Positions 63,291 to 64,000 of a stretch of DNA of 64,000 bases are shown one piece after another (positions within the stretch are counted from its first letter, which is position 1; the number at the start of each line of letters is the position of its first letter). Both the position numbers and the translations under genes were made by a program. The notes beneath the pieces are model-generated. The model saw only the letters and a list, made by a program, of their open reading frames with translations. It ran no database searches and was not told the origin of the DNA. Origin of the DNA: Thioalkalivibrio thiocyanodenitrificans ARhD 1 (GTDB lineage Bacteria > Pseudomonadota > Gammaproteobacteria > Ectothiorhodospirales > Ectothiorhodospiraceae). The stretch lies in the NCBI RefSeq assembly GCF_000378965.1, contig NZ_KB900537.1, forward strand, positions 1 to 64,000, written 5' to 3'.

Positions 63291-64000
63291 CAATTTCGCC
63301 TCCGCGCAGCAGACGGCCTCGGAGGCAGTCTGGAGAGATCATTTGCCCCGGGGTCGTCAGAGTCCACGGCCTCCAGATCCACCTGCCATTGCTTGGTCTG
63401 GGAGTTGTAGCGAAGCGCGGTCACGTAGGAGCGCTCGGCTTCATTAGCCGCCTGCTCGCGTAGAATGCGGTCCCACTGCGCGATGGGCAGGTCCTCGGCA
63501 GGCGTCGAGGTGGCAAAGGCCGGCGCCGTGGCGCGGGGGTAGAGGATCTGGAGATACTCCACGATATCGGTCTGAAGGTGCATCCCCAGGCTGTAATCCT
63601 GGGCAAGGGTCGTGACCCGATTGATCAGGCTGCCACTGATGGCAACGATCAGCCCGAGCGTGACCAGCACGCCGCCAGAGATCACCCACCCCTTGGCATC
63701 GCCCTTGGCGGGCTTGAGCTTCGGTCCGCCCTTGATGCCCGGGGTCTCCTCCTCGACTGAGGATTCCGGCAGCAGCAGGCACTGAAAGCCTCGCTCCGTG
63801 AAGCCGAGCCTGACCTGACGGGTGGAGGTCGGGATGATCACGGCATCCTCGGTCTGAAGTTTCTTCAGGATCGAGGGCAGCAGCGCGCGCCCCTTGCCGC
63901 CCTCCTGAATCTCGTAGAGGATGCCATCCTCGTACTTCTGGACCCAGTACCCGGTCGCATCGATAGCGTCGATGTTGCGCTCGATGTAAGCATGGACAAA
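63290..64000 (-). CDS. pilO: PilO-like type IVb pilus protein (partial, 5' end outside window)
   Basis: Open from the window edge: at least 236 residues. The cytoplasmic part (YWVQKYEDGILYEIQEGGKG, VIIPTSTRQVRLGFTERGFQ, LLLPES) is followed by one span (WVISGGVLVTLGLIVAISGS) and a periplasmic helical region. This layout fits PilO of R64-type thin pili, which bridges platform and periplasm. The in-frame GTG at 63841 is internal, since the frame continues upstream with protein-like sequence. Confidence 0.68.
   Translation of the reverse strand, partial: FVHAYIERNIDAIDATGYWVQKYEDGILYEIQEGGKGRALLPSILKKLQTEDAVIIPTSTRQVRLGFTERGFQCLLLPESSVEEETPGIKGGPKLKPAKGDAKGWVISGGVLVTLGLIVAISGSLINRVTTLAQDYSLGMHLQTDIVEYLQILYPRATAPAFATSTPAEDLPIAQWDRILREQAANEAERSYVTALRYNSQTKQWQVDLEAVDSDDPGANDLSRLPPRPSAARRRN

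Overview
The window is a gene-dense, high-GC stretch of what looks like a very large conjugative element (megaplasmid or ICE) of a gammaproteobacterium. The evidence is an F-type mating apparatus (traU, two traN-like genes, traW, trbC) next to a type IVb thin-pilus cluster (pilO, pilP, pilS, pilQ, pilR order as on R64-type plasmids), plus DNA-metabolism genes of a self-reliant replicon. There are no rRNA genes and no recognisable chromosomal housekeeping operon. The host species cannot be named from the sequence alone.

Layout. 1-1.28 kb: C-rich repeat region with a duplicated ~150 bp block and a 38-bp tandem repeat, probably an origin-type or other cis-acting locus. 1.3-9 kb: metallophosphoesterase, a C-terminally short topoisomerase III, an XRE-type regulator, RecJ and RNase H. 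9-18.6 kb: a possible AcrVA2-family protein, a Toprim protein, a GHKL ATPase fused to an HExxH peptidase, an RpfF-like DSF signal synthase and several unknowns. 19-21.8 kb: split B12-dependent ribonucleotide reductase (nrdJa/nrdJb). 21.9-28.3 kb: a run of small unknown genes, most with their own promoter and terminator. 28.4-35.6 kb and 42.2 kb: 14 tRNA genes interleaved with a nucleotidyltransferase-like gene, a PPP-family phosphatase, tiny membrane proteins and, at 42.3 kb, a methyltransferase. 35.6-50.6 kb: YgjV-like membrane protein, basic nucleoid-like protein, lytic transglycosylase, HNH nuclease, two pilin-like paralogues, a DHH phosphoesterase, a PfkB-GGDEF fusion, a DsbC-like protein, a double-OB SSB, a lipoprotein, a PH-domain protein and a second metallophosphoesterase. 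50.7-64 kb (minus strand): trbC, traW, two traN-like genes, traU, an HDOD gene, then pilR, pilQ, pilS, pilP and pilO, the last cut by the window edge.

How it fits together. Nearly every transcription unit starts with the same compact promoter-like element (core CTATAC or CTACAC/T, often preceded by ATTCG or TTCC, with no evident -35). It resembles the extended -10 of sigma-S (KCTAYACTT) and occurs about 45 times. The tRNA operons instead carry a TTGAAA-18-TATACT promoter and a boxA-like leader. A second theme is signalling: a DSF-type synthase, a diguanylate cyclase fused to a sugar-kinase domain, an NrnB-like DHH enzyme and a pilus ATPase with a MshEN-like N-terminus suggest an element-borne DSF/c-di-GMP circuit controlling pili or mating. 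The third theme is self-sufficiency: own tRNAs, dNTP synthesis, topoisomerase, SSB, RecJ and RNase H.

Coding strands were chosen from codon-like composition, ribosome-binding sites and family motifs. Functions are family-level inferences without database searches.
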